Below, in pieces: positions 7,990 through 16,077 of a stretch of 64,000 nucleotides of DNA. The notes beneath the pieces are model-generated. The model had not been told where the DNA came from. It worked only from the letters and a program-made list of their open reading frames with translations, and did no database searches. The stretch comes from CAZUXY01 sp964624235 (lineage in GTDB: Bacteria > Spirochaetota > UBA4802 > UBA5368), in NCBI GenBank assembly GCA_964624235.1, contig CAZUXY010000020.1, forward strand, positions 6,751 to 70,750, read 5' to 3'. Numbering within the stretch: position 1 is the stretch's first letter; each line of letters opens with the position of its first letter. The translations under genes were made by a program, and so were the position numbers.

Positions 7990-9354
7990 ATGAATATTCC
8001 TTTCCCGTTTGAGCCGCTGCTCTGTTTCGGTTGGTTGGGCATAATGCTTCTCGCAGGAATCATGCTTCGTGCATTTGTACCTTTTTTTCAGCGTTTTCTC
8101 TTTCCGAGTTGTTTAATAGGAGGGGTGCTGGGTCTGGTATTGCTTCATCTGGGCGTTATAAAGGTATCCGTATCCATGCTGGAGACCTTTGCGTATCACA
8201 CTTTCATCATTTCCTTTATCTCGCTGGGTCTTACGCCGGATGAAAAAACCGACCAGTCATCGGGCGGCGGAAAGGACGTGGTCCGCGGAGGGATATGGAT
8301 GGCGCTGATTGAAGGGGTTTCCTTCCCTTTGCAGGCCCTCATCGGCGGCATCATAGTGCTTGTGTATAAACTAATAGGTCAGGATCTCTTTCCCACATTC
8401 GGGTTTCTGGTACCCCTGGGATTTACCGAGGGTCCGGGACAGGCCCTCTCAATCGGCAAGGTATGGGAGGGGTATGGCTTCCAGTATGCCGCCACCATAG
8501 GGCTGGCATTTGCCGCGGCGGGGTATTTCGCCGCTTTTTTCGTGGGTGTTCCGCTTTCAAACAACGGTATACGCAAGGGCCGGGCAATGCATGCTCCCAA
8601 AACTCTGCCCATGGATTTTCTGCGGGGTCTTGCGGGAAAATCGGATAATAAAGAATCGGCCGGGGAACAGACCATGCATTCCGGCAATGTGGACACCCTG
8701 GCCTTTCACGCGGCGATGGTGGGGCTGGTGTATATACTCACGTACGCCCTGATACAGTTCGTGGCCGGGATGATGGCGCCGAAGATGGCCGATATGCTCT
8801 GGGGATTTTTCTTCTTCGCGGGCTTGTTCATCGCCTTGCTGGTGAAATTCCTCATGAAAAAAATAGGTATAGTGCATATTATCGACCCCGGAGTTCAGCG
8901 CAGAATCACCGGATGGGCGGTGGACTTTCTGCTCGTCGCAACCGCCATGGCGATTCAACTGGTGGTGGTATGGGAGTATATCGTACCCGTATTGCTCATG
9001 GCCGTTATAAGCACTGTGCTGACCACAGCGGTCATTGTGTACCTGGGGAACCGCATATGGTCGAACAACCTGGAGCGTACCGTGGCGATATTTGGCACCT
9101 GTACCGGAACAGTCTCAACGGGACTGCTGTTATTAAGGATCGTCGACCCGGATTTTAAAACCAAAACGGCGCTGGAGCTGGGGGTAATGAATATTTTTGT
9201 TTCACCGGTGATCCTCGGCACCATGCTGCTGGTAAGCGCACCCCTTTTGTGGAACTGGAGCATGGAACTGACCCTGGGGGTTTTTCTTGCCCTTTTGGTG
9301 GTGTGCCTGGCGCTTATCAAGATTCTTAATATGTGGGGTCCCAAAAGAGTGTAG
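7990..9354 (+). CDS. gltS: GltS-type sodium/glutamate symporter
   Basis: The protein of about 454 residues has roughly a dozen membrane helices in two halves joined by a hydrophilic loop at residues about 195-230. GltS-family features include PLGFTEGPGQALSIGKVWE in the first half and GTCTGTVSTGLLLLRIVDP in the second, the two inverted-repeat ion and substrate sites. It probably imports glutamate with sodium across the inner membrane; a related dicarboxylate or amino acid is possible. Two ATGs stand in tandem at 7987 and 7990. The ribosome site GGAGG (7981-7985) is better spaced for 7990. It appears to be a single-gene transcript. Confidence 0.85.
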   Translation: MNIPFPFEPLLCFGWLGIMLLAGIMLRAFVPFFQRFLFPSCLIGGVLGLVLLHLGVIKVSVSMLETFAYHTFIISFISLGLTPDEKTDQSSGGGKDVVRGGIWMALIEGVSFPLQALIGGIIVLVYKLIGQDLFPTFGFLVPLGFTEGPGQALSIGKVWEGYGFQYAATIGLAFAAAGYFAAFFVGVPLSNNGIRKGRAMHAPKTLPMDFLRGLAGKSDNKESAGEQTMHSGNVDTLAFHAAMVGLVYILTYALIQFVAGMMAPKMADMLWGFFFFAGLFIALLVKFLMKKIGIVHIIDPGVQRRITGWAVDFLLVATAMAIQLVVVWEYIVPVLLMAVISTVLTTAVIVYLGNRIWSNNLERTVAIFGTCTGTVSTGLLLLRIVDPDFKTKTALELGVMNIFVSPVILGTMLLVSAPLLWNWSMELTLGVFLALLVVCLALIKILNMWGPKRV

Positions 9355-9497
9355 CATTCGATGGTACCGCGAAGGGTATGGATTCGTCATTACAGGGGAA
9401 TGCGGTCGTCCCGGCCCCCGGCATACCTTTCCGCGGCACCTGTAAACGGTGATTGTTAACAGGATTCGCGGTCCACTGTCATTTTTCTTATTTTTTA

Positions 9498-9526
9498 TTG
9501 ACAAAATTTGACCCAAAGCATAGCGT
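9498..9526 (+). promoter_or_regulatory. Candidate promoter of rplM-rpsI
   Basis: TTGACA (9498-9503) is a perfect -35. With a 17-nt spacer the -10 would be TAGCGT (9521-9526), a poor match, so the -10 is uncertain. The leader to rplM would be about 110 nt. Confidence 0.4.
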
Positions 9527-9642
9527 TGCTCTCTAACTGTTTGAACCCCAATCAGCGGTTGAGATTTACCTTTAACGAAAATTGTTGATTTATTTTAGAC
9601 GAGTGCAATCTGCAACGGTATAAACGGTTCCAGAGGATTACT

Positions 9643-10086
9643 ATGAGTATCAGACAAAAAACGTATTCGATTAAAGCATCTGAAATTGAAAAAAAATGGT
9701 ACCTTGTAGATGCAGAAAACAAGGTGCTGGGAAGGCTTGCCACCGAGATAGCAACGCTTCTCAGAGGAAAGCATAAGCCTGTGTTTACCCCTCATATGGA
9801 TATGGGTGACAATGTGGTCGTGATAAACGCCGAGAAAGTACTGTTGACCGGGAAAAAAGCGGAGGACAAGGAATACTTCAGCCACAGCCAGTACCCGGGG
9901 GGTATAAAATTCACCAACATCAGGAAGATAATGAAAGAAAAGCCTGAATTCGTTATCGAACATGCCGTGAAGGGTATGTTGCCCAAAAGCCGGCTCGGCC
10001 GGCAGTTATTCAAAAACCTGAAAGTGTATTGTGGCGCGGTTCATCCGCATCAGGCACAGAAACCTGAAATTCTGGACATTAAATAG
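9643..10086 (+). CDS. rplM: 50S ribosomal protein L13
   Basis: The 147-residue protein matches L13 along its whole length: KKWYLVDAENKVLGRLATEIATLLRGK near the start, GDNVVVINAEKVLLTGKK in the middle, and the C-terminal block AVKGMLPKSRLGRQL. L13 is an early assembly protein of the large subunit that binds 23S rRNA. The start ATG at 9643 gives the normal length. As in most bacteria it is followed directly by rpsI, 29 nt on, and the pair ends at a rho-independent terminator. Confidence 0.98.
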   Translation: MSIRQKTYSIKASEIEKKWYLVDAENKVLGRLATEIATLLRGKHKPVFTPHMDMGDNVVVINAEKVLLTGKKAEDKEYFSHSQYPGGIKFTNIRKIMKEKPEFVIEHAVKGMLPKSRLGRQLFKNLKVYCGAVHPHQAQKPEILDIK

Positions 10087-10115
10087 AGCAATTTTTCACT
10101 CGAGGAGATACTTAA

Positions 10116-10508
10116 ATGGCGGAGCAATCATATTACGGTACGGGTCGAAGAAAATCTTCGATAGCGAGGGTATGGCTGAAACCCGGATCAGGTAAAATCA
10201 GCATCAATGACCAGGATATAGCCAAATATTTCAGAAGAAAGACCCTTGAGCTCATAGTGAGGCAACCCCTGGAGTTGCTGGGGGCGATAGGAAGCTTTGA
10301 TGTTGCGGCCCTTGTCGACGGCGGCGGCTGGTCGGGCCAGGCCGGTGCGGTGAAAATGGGAATTGCCCGATGTCTGGACCAGGTAGAAGAAAAGAACCGT
10401 AAGATATTACGAGAAGCGGGTTTCCTGACGCGGGATTCGAGAATCGTGGAGCGTAAAAAATACGGTCGTAAAAAAGCGCGGAAACGGTTCCAGTTTTCCA
10501 AACGTTAA
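10116..10508 (+). CDS. rpsI: 30S ribosomal protein S9
   Basis: The 130-residue product starts YYGTGRRKSSIARVWL, the S9 signature, and ends in the basic tail KKYGRKKARKRFQFSKR. In the ribosome this tail reaches the P-site tRNA anticodon loop. GAGGAG precedes the ATG. The gene is paired with rplM as usual and the transcript ends at the hairpin 42 nt downstream. Confidence 0.98.
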   Translation: MAEQSYYGTGRRKSSIARVWLKPGSGKISINDQDIAKYFRRKTLELIVRQPLELLGAIGSFDVAALVDGGGWSGQAGAVKMGIARCLDQVEEKNRKILREAGFLTRDSRIVERKKYGRKKARKRFQFSKR

Positions 10509-10549
10509 AACCGTCAGTTCAGTAGTTATTTTGTTGTGTAAAAGCAGGG

Positions 10550-10583
10550 GAGGGTGTCCGGGCAGCGTGGACATCCTCTTTTT
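10550..10583 (+). terminator. Rho-independent terminator after rpsI
   Basis: GAGGGTGTCC (10550-10559) pairs with GGACATCCTC (10569-10578) through ten base pairs including one G-T, around a 9-nt loop, and is followed by five T residues. It makes a GTG start of recX at 10554 implausible, because that codon lies within the stem. Confidence 0.85.
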
Positions 10584-10595
10584 GTTTACCGGATA

Positions 10596-11222
10596 ATGAT
10601 ACAGGTAACGGATTGTACATGGAAAGAACTCTGCCAGGTGGTCAAACTTTCCACCGGGGAGACGTTTTACCTGAAGGCCGATTCGGCCCGCCTGTTCGGA
10701 TTAGTCAGAGGAAAAGTTATTGACCGTGTGGAATATGACCAGCTAAAGGAAGAGTCTGACCGTTTTCTCTGCAAACGGAAGGCGCTGGACTATCTGGCCG
10801 TTCGCAACCGGTCTGCGCGGGAAGTGGACAATTACCTGACACGAAAAGGTTTTTCCGGGCAATATGTAATAGAAGCGATCAATGATCTTGTCGGGGAAGG
10901 CTATATTAATGATTTTGATTTCGCCGTGCGGTATATTCAGTACAAACGCGGCAGGAATATTGTAGGAAACAACCTGTTAAGGCGGGATTTACAGAAAAAA
11001 GGAATACGACGGGATCTTATCAACAAAGCTTTGAATGAAACATCTGAAGCCACCCACGGCGAAGAAAAAGTGTATGAGCTTGCGTGCTCAAAACTGAGAA
11101 AAATCAGTGGAAGTAAAAACCGTTTGCAGAAACTGGCTTTTTTCCTGTACAACCGGGGATTCGATGGAGATGTAGTCCGTCGTGTGATTGAACGGATACA
11201 GCGCGACGTTGAAGCTTTGTGA
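10596..11222 (+). CDS. recX: RecX-family regulatory protein
   Basis: The 208-residue protein shows the three-helix repeats of RecX: FLCKRKALDYLAVRNRSAREVDNYLTRKG, then YVIEAINDLVGEGYINDFDFAVRYI and LRRDLQKKGI. RecX binds RecA filaments and limits their growth during recombination and repair. ATG 10596 is used because the upstream alternative lies inside a terminator; no strong ribosome site precedes it. recA is not in the window, but recX directly upstream of alaS is a common arrangement (recA-recX-alaS). The alaS gene follows after 100 nt. Confidence 0.85.
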   Translation: MIQVTDCTWKELCQVVKLSTGETFYLKADSARLFGLVRGKVIDRVEYDQLKEESDRFLCKRKALDYLAVRNRSAREVDNYLTRKGFSGQYVIEAINDLVGEGYINDFDFAVRYIQYKRGRNIVGNNLLRRDLQKKGIRRDLINKALNETSEATHGEEKVYELACSKLRKISGSKNRLQKLAFFLYNRGFDGDVVRRVIERIQRDVEAL

Positions 11223-11322
11223 CACTGTCCCTGTTGATCATAAATGCCGGGATTGCCGGACCAGTCATGTCCGGGGGTGTAATAACAGCGTTGAAAACGA
11301 ATGAGTAATTGAGGTACGGTAC

Positions 11323-13956
11323 ATGCTGAAAGTCAAAGATTTAAGGGATTCGTTCATCGGGTTTTTCAGCGAACGTGATCACAGGATTGTTCCTTCGAGT
11401 TCACTCATACCCAGGGACGATCCCACCCTGCTTTTCACCACGGCCGGCATGGTGCAGTTTAAACAAATGTTTGCGGGTACGGTGAAGCTCGAATACACCC
11501 GGGCCGCTACCGTGCAAAAATGCCTGCGGACCAGTGATCTGGAGCGGGTGGGGAAAACCGCCCGGCACTGCACATTTTTCGAGATGCTTGGTAATTTTTC
11601 ATTTGGAGATTATTTTAAAAAAGAAGCCATTGAATATGCCTGGGATTATTCCACCGGCGTTATAGGTTTTCCCCAGGAAAGCATTTGGATTTCGGTCTAT
11701 GAGCAGGATGACGAGGCTTTCGAGCTTTGGAACCGGCATATCGGCATAGACGCGAAGAAGATAGTCAAACTGGGCAAAGCGGACAACTTCTGGGGCCCGG
11801 CAGGGGACTCCGGCGCCTGCGGGCCCTGTTCCGAGCTTTATCTGGACCGGGGACCTGATTTCGGGTGCGGATCTCCCGACTGCAAGCCGGGCTGTGATTG
11901 CGAACGGTTCCTGGAATACTGGAACCTGGTATTTAACCAGTACTTTCAGGATGTATCTGGAACACTTTCGCCGCTTCCCCAGACCGGTATCGATACCGGA
12001 ATGGGTCTTGAGCGCCTTGCAACCCTCGTTCAGAACGTAAACAGTATCTACGATACCGATGAATTGCGCTCCATGGTGGATTTTGTGTGCTCAGATGCGG
12101 GAGTGAAATACGAGGGAGATACCGTTTCGCCGATCCACGTACTTGTGGAGCATTCTAGAGCTCTCGCCTTTGCGATCTCCGACGGCGCGTATCCCTCAAA
12201 CGAGGGCAGGGGATATGTGCTGCGCAGGATCCTGCGGCGTGCCCTCAGATTCGGACGACAGATAGGAATTACAAAACCTTTTCTATATAAAATGATAGAT
12301 CCCCTGGTGGAGAAAATGGGCCCTTATTATCCGGAGATTGTAAGCGGTAGCACCAACGTGAAACATCTCCTGGAAGGCGAAGAAAAGCGCTTCCTTGAAA
12401 CTCTCGAGAACGGAATGGACCGCCTCGAAGAAATAATGAAATCGCTCAAGAAAAGAAAGGAAACCATCATATCGGGAAAGGATACATTTGTCCTTTATGA
12501 TACCTTCGGGTTCCCGCTGGAGATGACGGTAGAGATAGCCCAGGAAAACGGACTGCATGTGGATGATGCGGGTTTTCAAAATGAGATGGAGATGCAGAGG
12601 GAGAGGGGGAAGCAGAGTTGGAAACTATCCGGGACCGGGGCCGAAAAGATGATGGAAGAGCTTGCAAGGGATTCAGGCGAAACGGATTTCCTGGGGTATG
12701 AACATGAGAAAACCGATTCGGAAATAATCGCCCTTGCACTGGCCGATAAAAGGACCGATGTGCTCACCGAAGGGGAAAGCGGCCTTATTGTCACCGCGGC
12801 AACTACATTTTACGGAGAATCAGGCGGCCAGACAGGAGACCATGGTTATATCAACAGCCCGGCAGGCGATATTTTCATGGTCACGGATACAAAAAAAACA
12901 AACAAAACCGTGATTCATCTGGGAAAAGTACTGAAGGGCAGGTTTGCAAGCGGAGGAAAGGTAAGCACCGAGTTTGATGTGGTAAGAAGAAACCTTACCC
13001 GGGCGAACCATACCGCTACCCATCTGCTGCAGGCGGCATTGAGAAATGTACTGGGAGATCACGTGCGTCAGTCGGGCTCTCTGGTGGATCCCGAACGGCT
13101 GCGATTCGATTTCGCCCATTTTTCCCAGCTCGACAGGGAGCAGATTGAAGAAATAGAAAATATGGTTAACCAGTCTATCTGGCGTTCGTTTCCTGTATAC
13201 ACCGAAATACAGCCCATTGAACAGGCAATAAAGGGGGGCGCGATCGCCGTTTTTGATGAAAAATACGAAGACGTGGTGAGGGTGGTAAGTGTTCCGGGTA
13301 TAAGCAGGGAACTTTGCGGCGGAACCCACGTGGACAATACAGGGAAAATCGGTGTATTTAAAATTTTGCGGGAAGTATCACCGGGTGCGGGGATGCGAAG
13401 GATAGAGGCGATTACCCTTAAGGGGATTCTGGACAAACTGAATTCTCATGCCGGGATAATAGCCACCCTTGCGGGAGAACTCAATGCGGCCGAGAGTGAC
13501 CTGGTTAAAAGGGTCAGGGACCTGTTCGATCGAACCAGAAACCTTGAGAAGGAGATTGAAAAACGTAAAAAGGCGGGCATGTTGATGTCTGTTGATGAGA
13601 TACTACAAAACCCGATGGCAGCGAAAGGGACTGCCATTATTGTTCATGAATTCGATGGTGTTGATATCGAAGAATTGCGTCAATTGTCGGACGTTGTACG
13701 TTCAAGGGCACAGGATTCTGTGGTGTGCTTCGGTTCAAAAATCAATGACCGGGCGCTGTTGCTCTTCGCCGCAACAAGCCCTGCGGTTAAAAAGGGTATA
13801 GACTGCGGTGCGATGATAAAAGGTGTTTCAGGACTTATCAAGGGTGGAGGAGGAGGACGTAAAGACATGGCCCAGGCGGGCGGGAATAATCCGGGAGGGA
13901 TTGCCGGGGCACTGAAAGAAGCGGTAAAAACCGCCAAAAAACTCCTGGGCGAATGA
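11323..13956 (+). CDS. alaS: Alanyl-tRNA synthetase
   Basis: The 877-residue enzyme charges tRNA-Ala. It shows the class II catalytic domain (PTLLFTTAGMVQFKQMFAG at about 35-53, then GDSGACGPCSELYLDRG) and the tRNA-recognition domain (SNEGRGYVLRRILRRALRFG). It also has the editing domain with zinc-binding HTATH at 563-567 and CGGTH at 665-669, and the C-terminal Gly-rich block KGGGGGRKDMAQAGG. The cysteine-rich insertion CGSPDCKPGCDC (around residue 185-196) is common in this family. Length is normal. It follows recX, and no terminator could be identified downstream. Confidence 0.98.
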   Translation: MLKVKDLRDSFIGFFSERDHRIVPSSSLIPRDDPTLLFTTAGMVQFKQMFAGTVKLEYTRAATVQKCLRTSDLERVGKTARHCTFFEMLGNFSFGDYFKKEAIEYAWDYSTGVIGFPQESIWISVYEQDDEAFELWNRHIGIDAKKIVKLGKADNFWGPAGDSGACGPCSELYLDRGPDFGCGSPDCKPGCDCERFLEYWNLVFNQYFQDVSGTLSPLPQTGIDTGMGLERLATLVQNVNSIYDTDELRSMVDFVCSDAGVKYEGDTVSPIHVLVEHSRALAFAISDGAYPSNEGRGYVLRRILRRALRFGRQIGITKPFLYKMIDPLVEKMGPYYPEIVSGSTNVKHLLEGEEKRFLETLENGMDRLEEIMKSLKKRKETIISGKDTFVLYDTFGFPLEMTVEIAQENGLHVDDAGFQNEMEMQRERGKQSWKLSGTGAEKMMEELARDSGETDFLGYEHEKTDSEIIALALADKRTDVLTEGESGLIVTAATTFYGESGGQTGDHGYINSPAGDIFMVTDTKKTNKTVIHLGKVLKGRFASGGKVSTEFDVVRRNLTRANHTATHLLQAALRNVLGDHVRQSGSLVDPERLRFDFAHFSQLDREQIEEIENMVNQSIWRSFPVYTEIQPIEQAIKGGAIAVFDEKYEDVVRVVSVPGISRELCGGTHVDNTGKIGVFKILREVSPGAGMRRIEAITLKGILDKLNSHAGIIATLAGELNAAESDLVKRVRDLFDRTRNLEKEIEKRKKAGMLMSVDEILQNPMAAKGTAIIVHEFDGVDIEELRQLSDVVRSRAQDSVVCFGSKINDRALLLFAATSPAVKKGIDCGAMIKGVSGLIKGGGGGRKDMAQAGGNNPGGIAGALKEAVKTAKKLLGE

Positions 13957-14382
13957 AGTGATGTTATACATAAAATACTGCAAGCGAACATTTTAATCAT
14001 TCGGATAGCACCGTAATTTCTGACTTTTCTGAATTCCGCGGCAGTGGGTTATTAAACCGTTTATCAGCGGTTGTTGTAACGATAATAACAATGGACCGTG
14101 TATAATGAATTTATGATCGGCATGCAATGCCCGGTGGGACAGAAAAACAACATGTAGTTGCTTTGATATATCGGAACAATCTTTTCTATGTAATCCTGCC
14201 GCGTTTTTTGATTTACGGGTCCGTATTACCTCATAAAGTGCGGTTTTCCGCATAATGAAAAGATGAAAAATCTTTTGTACATCCCTCCTCTGAGCATATA
14301 ACGTGAAAATAAAAAAAGATTGAAAATCAATTGTTTGCCATACTATATTTTAACAGGGATGACGAACAGGTGGGAGGGAATT
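13957..14382. other. Intergenic region between alaS and the response regulator gene
   Basis: This 426-nt gap contains no ORF that I trust on either strand. An 86-codon minus-strand frame (13993-14253) has no ribosome site or recognisable sequence. A consensus TATAAT at 14101-14106 could start a transcript with a leader of about 270 nt for the response regulator and glgC. No terminator with a clear T-run was found after alaS. Confidence 0.45.
14101..14106 (+). promoter_or_regulatory. Candidate -10 element upstream of the response regulator-glgC pair
   Basis: A perfect TATAAT stands here, preceded by GTG. No good -35 hexamer occurs at 16-18 nt spacing, so the promoter assignment is tentative. 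Confidence 0.3.
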
Positions 14383-14745
14383 ATGAGTAAAATACTGATA
14401 GTTGAGGATGAACAACATCAGAGGGAACTGTACTCCATGGAACTGCAGGATGCCGGCTATGAGATAGACCAGGCGGTAAACGGCAAAGAGGCCGTGGAAA
14501 AAGTAAAAACAAATAAATACGACCTGGTAATACTCGATATCAGGATGCCGGAAATGGACGGTATTGAGGCGCTGGGGAAAATACTTTCCCGTGATAAAAA
14601 AATTCCCATAATCATTTATACCGCGTATTCAAATTACAAAAGCAACTTCATGACGTGGACAGCTGATGCTTACATAACAAAATCGTCAAATCTGGATGAG
14701 TTAAAGGGCAAAATCGAGGAAATTCTCTCTTCCAGAATAAAATAA
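14383..14745 (+). CDS. Stand-alone response regulator receiver protein
   Basis: This 120-residue protein is a receiver domain with no output domain. The acidic pair is in VEDEQ (residues 8-10). The phospho-acceptor is Asp52 (LVILDIRMPEMDG), the switch residue Thr80 (IIIYTAYS) and the conserved Lys100 (YITKSS). It must act through protein contact or as a phosphorelay intermediate. The start at 14383 has GGGAGGG 5 nt upstream; the frame is open further but without a signal. Its stop codon overlaps the ATG of glgC by one base (TAATG), so translation of the two is probably coupled. No histidine kinase is in the window. Confidence 0.9.
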   Translation: MSKILIVEDEQHQRELYSMELQDAGYEIDQAVNGKEAVEKVKTNKYDLVILDIRMPEMDGIEALGKILSRDKKIPIIIYTAYSNYKSNFMTWTADAYITKSSNLDELKGKIEEILSSRIK

Positions 14746-15962
14746 TGAGTGATGAGTTCTATCGGAAAACACTCGTGTTTCTGCTTGCAGGCGGACAGGG
14801 TGAGCGCCTGTATCCTCTTACCAGGGACAGATCGAAGCCTGCGGTGCCTTTCGGCGGTATTTACAGGATAATTGATTTTTCTCTGAGTAATTGCCTTAAT
14901 TCCGACCTAAAAAAAATCATTGTTCTTACGCAATATAAATCCCTATCCCTGGATCGGCATATTAAAAATGTCTGGAATATATTCCCGCGTGAACTCGGCA
15001 GTTTTATCGACGTTGTGCCGCCGCAGCAGCGTATTGCCGACACATGGTACCTCGGTACCGCAGATGCAATTTTTCAGAACATCTATATTATCGAGATGGA
15101 AAAACCCGAATATGTCCTGATCCTCTCGGGCGATCATATCTACAAAATGGATTACCGCAGACTCATACGCTACCACATTGAAAAGAATGCGGATATGACT
15201 ATTGCCGCCATTGAAACACCTGTTGCCGAGGCCAAAAGGTTCGGAGTACTGGAGGTTGATGGAGAAAACAGAGTAACCGGATTCAGTGAAAAACCCGAGG
15301 AACCGAAACCAATCCCGGGGAAAGAACATTCGGCTTTCGTTTCCATGGGAATTTATGTATTCAAGACGAGCCGACTGGTGCAATACATTTCCGACGACCA
15401 CCGGATGGAAGGGGACAATGACTTCGGGAAGGATATAATACCCCGCATTTATGCGGTTGAAAGGGTATTTGCGTATGACTATGTGCAGATCCAGGGTGAG
15501 GGTGCTTACTGGAGGGATATCGGTACACTGAAATCCTACTTCGACGCCAATATGGATCTGGTTGCCGTAAGCCCTATGCTGAATCTGTATGACCGTTCCT
15601 GGCCGTTCCGCACGTATTTCGAACAGCACCCTCCGGCAAAAATGGTTTTTAATGATGAGACCCGTCGCGGTATGGCGCTGGAGTCAATGATATCCCATGG
15701 TGCGATCATCAGCGGTGCCGCGGTCAACCGATCGGTGATATCCCCGGGCGTGAGGGTTAACAGTTATGCCGATGTTCAGAATTCAATCGTCATGCATTCG
15801 GTCAACATCGGACGAAACAGCCGCATAAGAAATAGTATTATCGATAAATACGTTAAGATCCCCGAAGGCGCGATCATAGGGTATGATATGGAAGACGATA
15901 TGAAGAGGTTCACCGTCACACCTGAAGGGATCGTGGTAATCCCTAAAAGTTATACCTTCTGA
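14745..15962 (+). CDS. glgC: Glucose-1-phosphate adenylyltransferase
   Basis: The 405-residue enzyme makes ADP-glucose from glucose 1-phosphate and ATP, the committed step of bacterial glycogen synthesis. The nucleotide-binding signature LLAGGQGERLYPLTRDRSKP and PFGGIYRIIDFSLSN stand at the N-terminus. ILSGDHIYKMDY carries the catalytic aspartate, EGAYWRDIGT follows at about 245, and a left-handed beta-helix makes up the C-terminal quarter. GlgC is normally controlled by sugar-phosphate effectors. Here it shares a transcript with a receiver protein and precedes a GH57 glucanotransferase gene. Confidence 0.96.
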   Translation: MSDEFYRKTLVFLLAGGQGERLYPLTRDRSKPAVPFGGIYRIIDFSLSNCLNSDLKKIIVLTQYKSLSLDRHIKNVWNIFPRELGSFIDVVPPQQRIADTWYLGTADAIFQNIYIIEMEKPEYVLILSGDHIYKMDYRRLIRYHIEKNADMTIAAIETPVAEAKRFGVLEVDGENRVTGFSEKPEEPKPIPGKEHSAFVSMGIYVFKTSRLVQYISDDHRMEGDNDFGKDIIPRIYAVERVFAYDYVQIQGEGAYWRDIGTLKSYFDANMDLVAVSPMLNLYDRSWPFRTYFEQHPPAKMVFNDETRRGMALESMISHGAIISGAAVNRSVISPGVRVNSYADVQNSIVMHSVNIGRNSRIRNSIIDKYVKIPEGAIIGYDMEDDMKRFTVTPEGIVVIPKSYTF

Positions 15963-16077
15963 TTGTCGGTTTTAAAATCAGGGAATGAGATTAACTCCGG
16001 TTATGGTCGGCTCTAAAGGGTTCGAGCCGGGAAAAGTCGGTTCCGGCGATGTCCGGTCAAGTGATACGAGGTAAGAT

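Noticed and set aside
13993..14253. 86-codon minus-strand reading frame between alaS and the response regulator gene
   Set aside because: There is no ribosome site, the composition is unlike a protein of this organism, and it is unrelated to anything I recognise.
16009..16031. CGGCTC/GAGCCG hairpin between glgC and the GH57 gene
   Set aside because: There is no T-run and the genes are close and co-oriented; it could be a weak processing site but evidence is insufficient.
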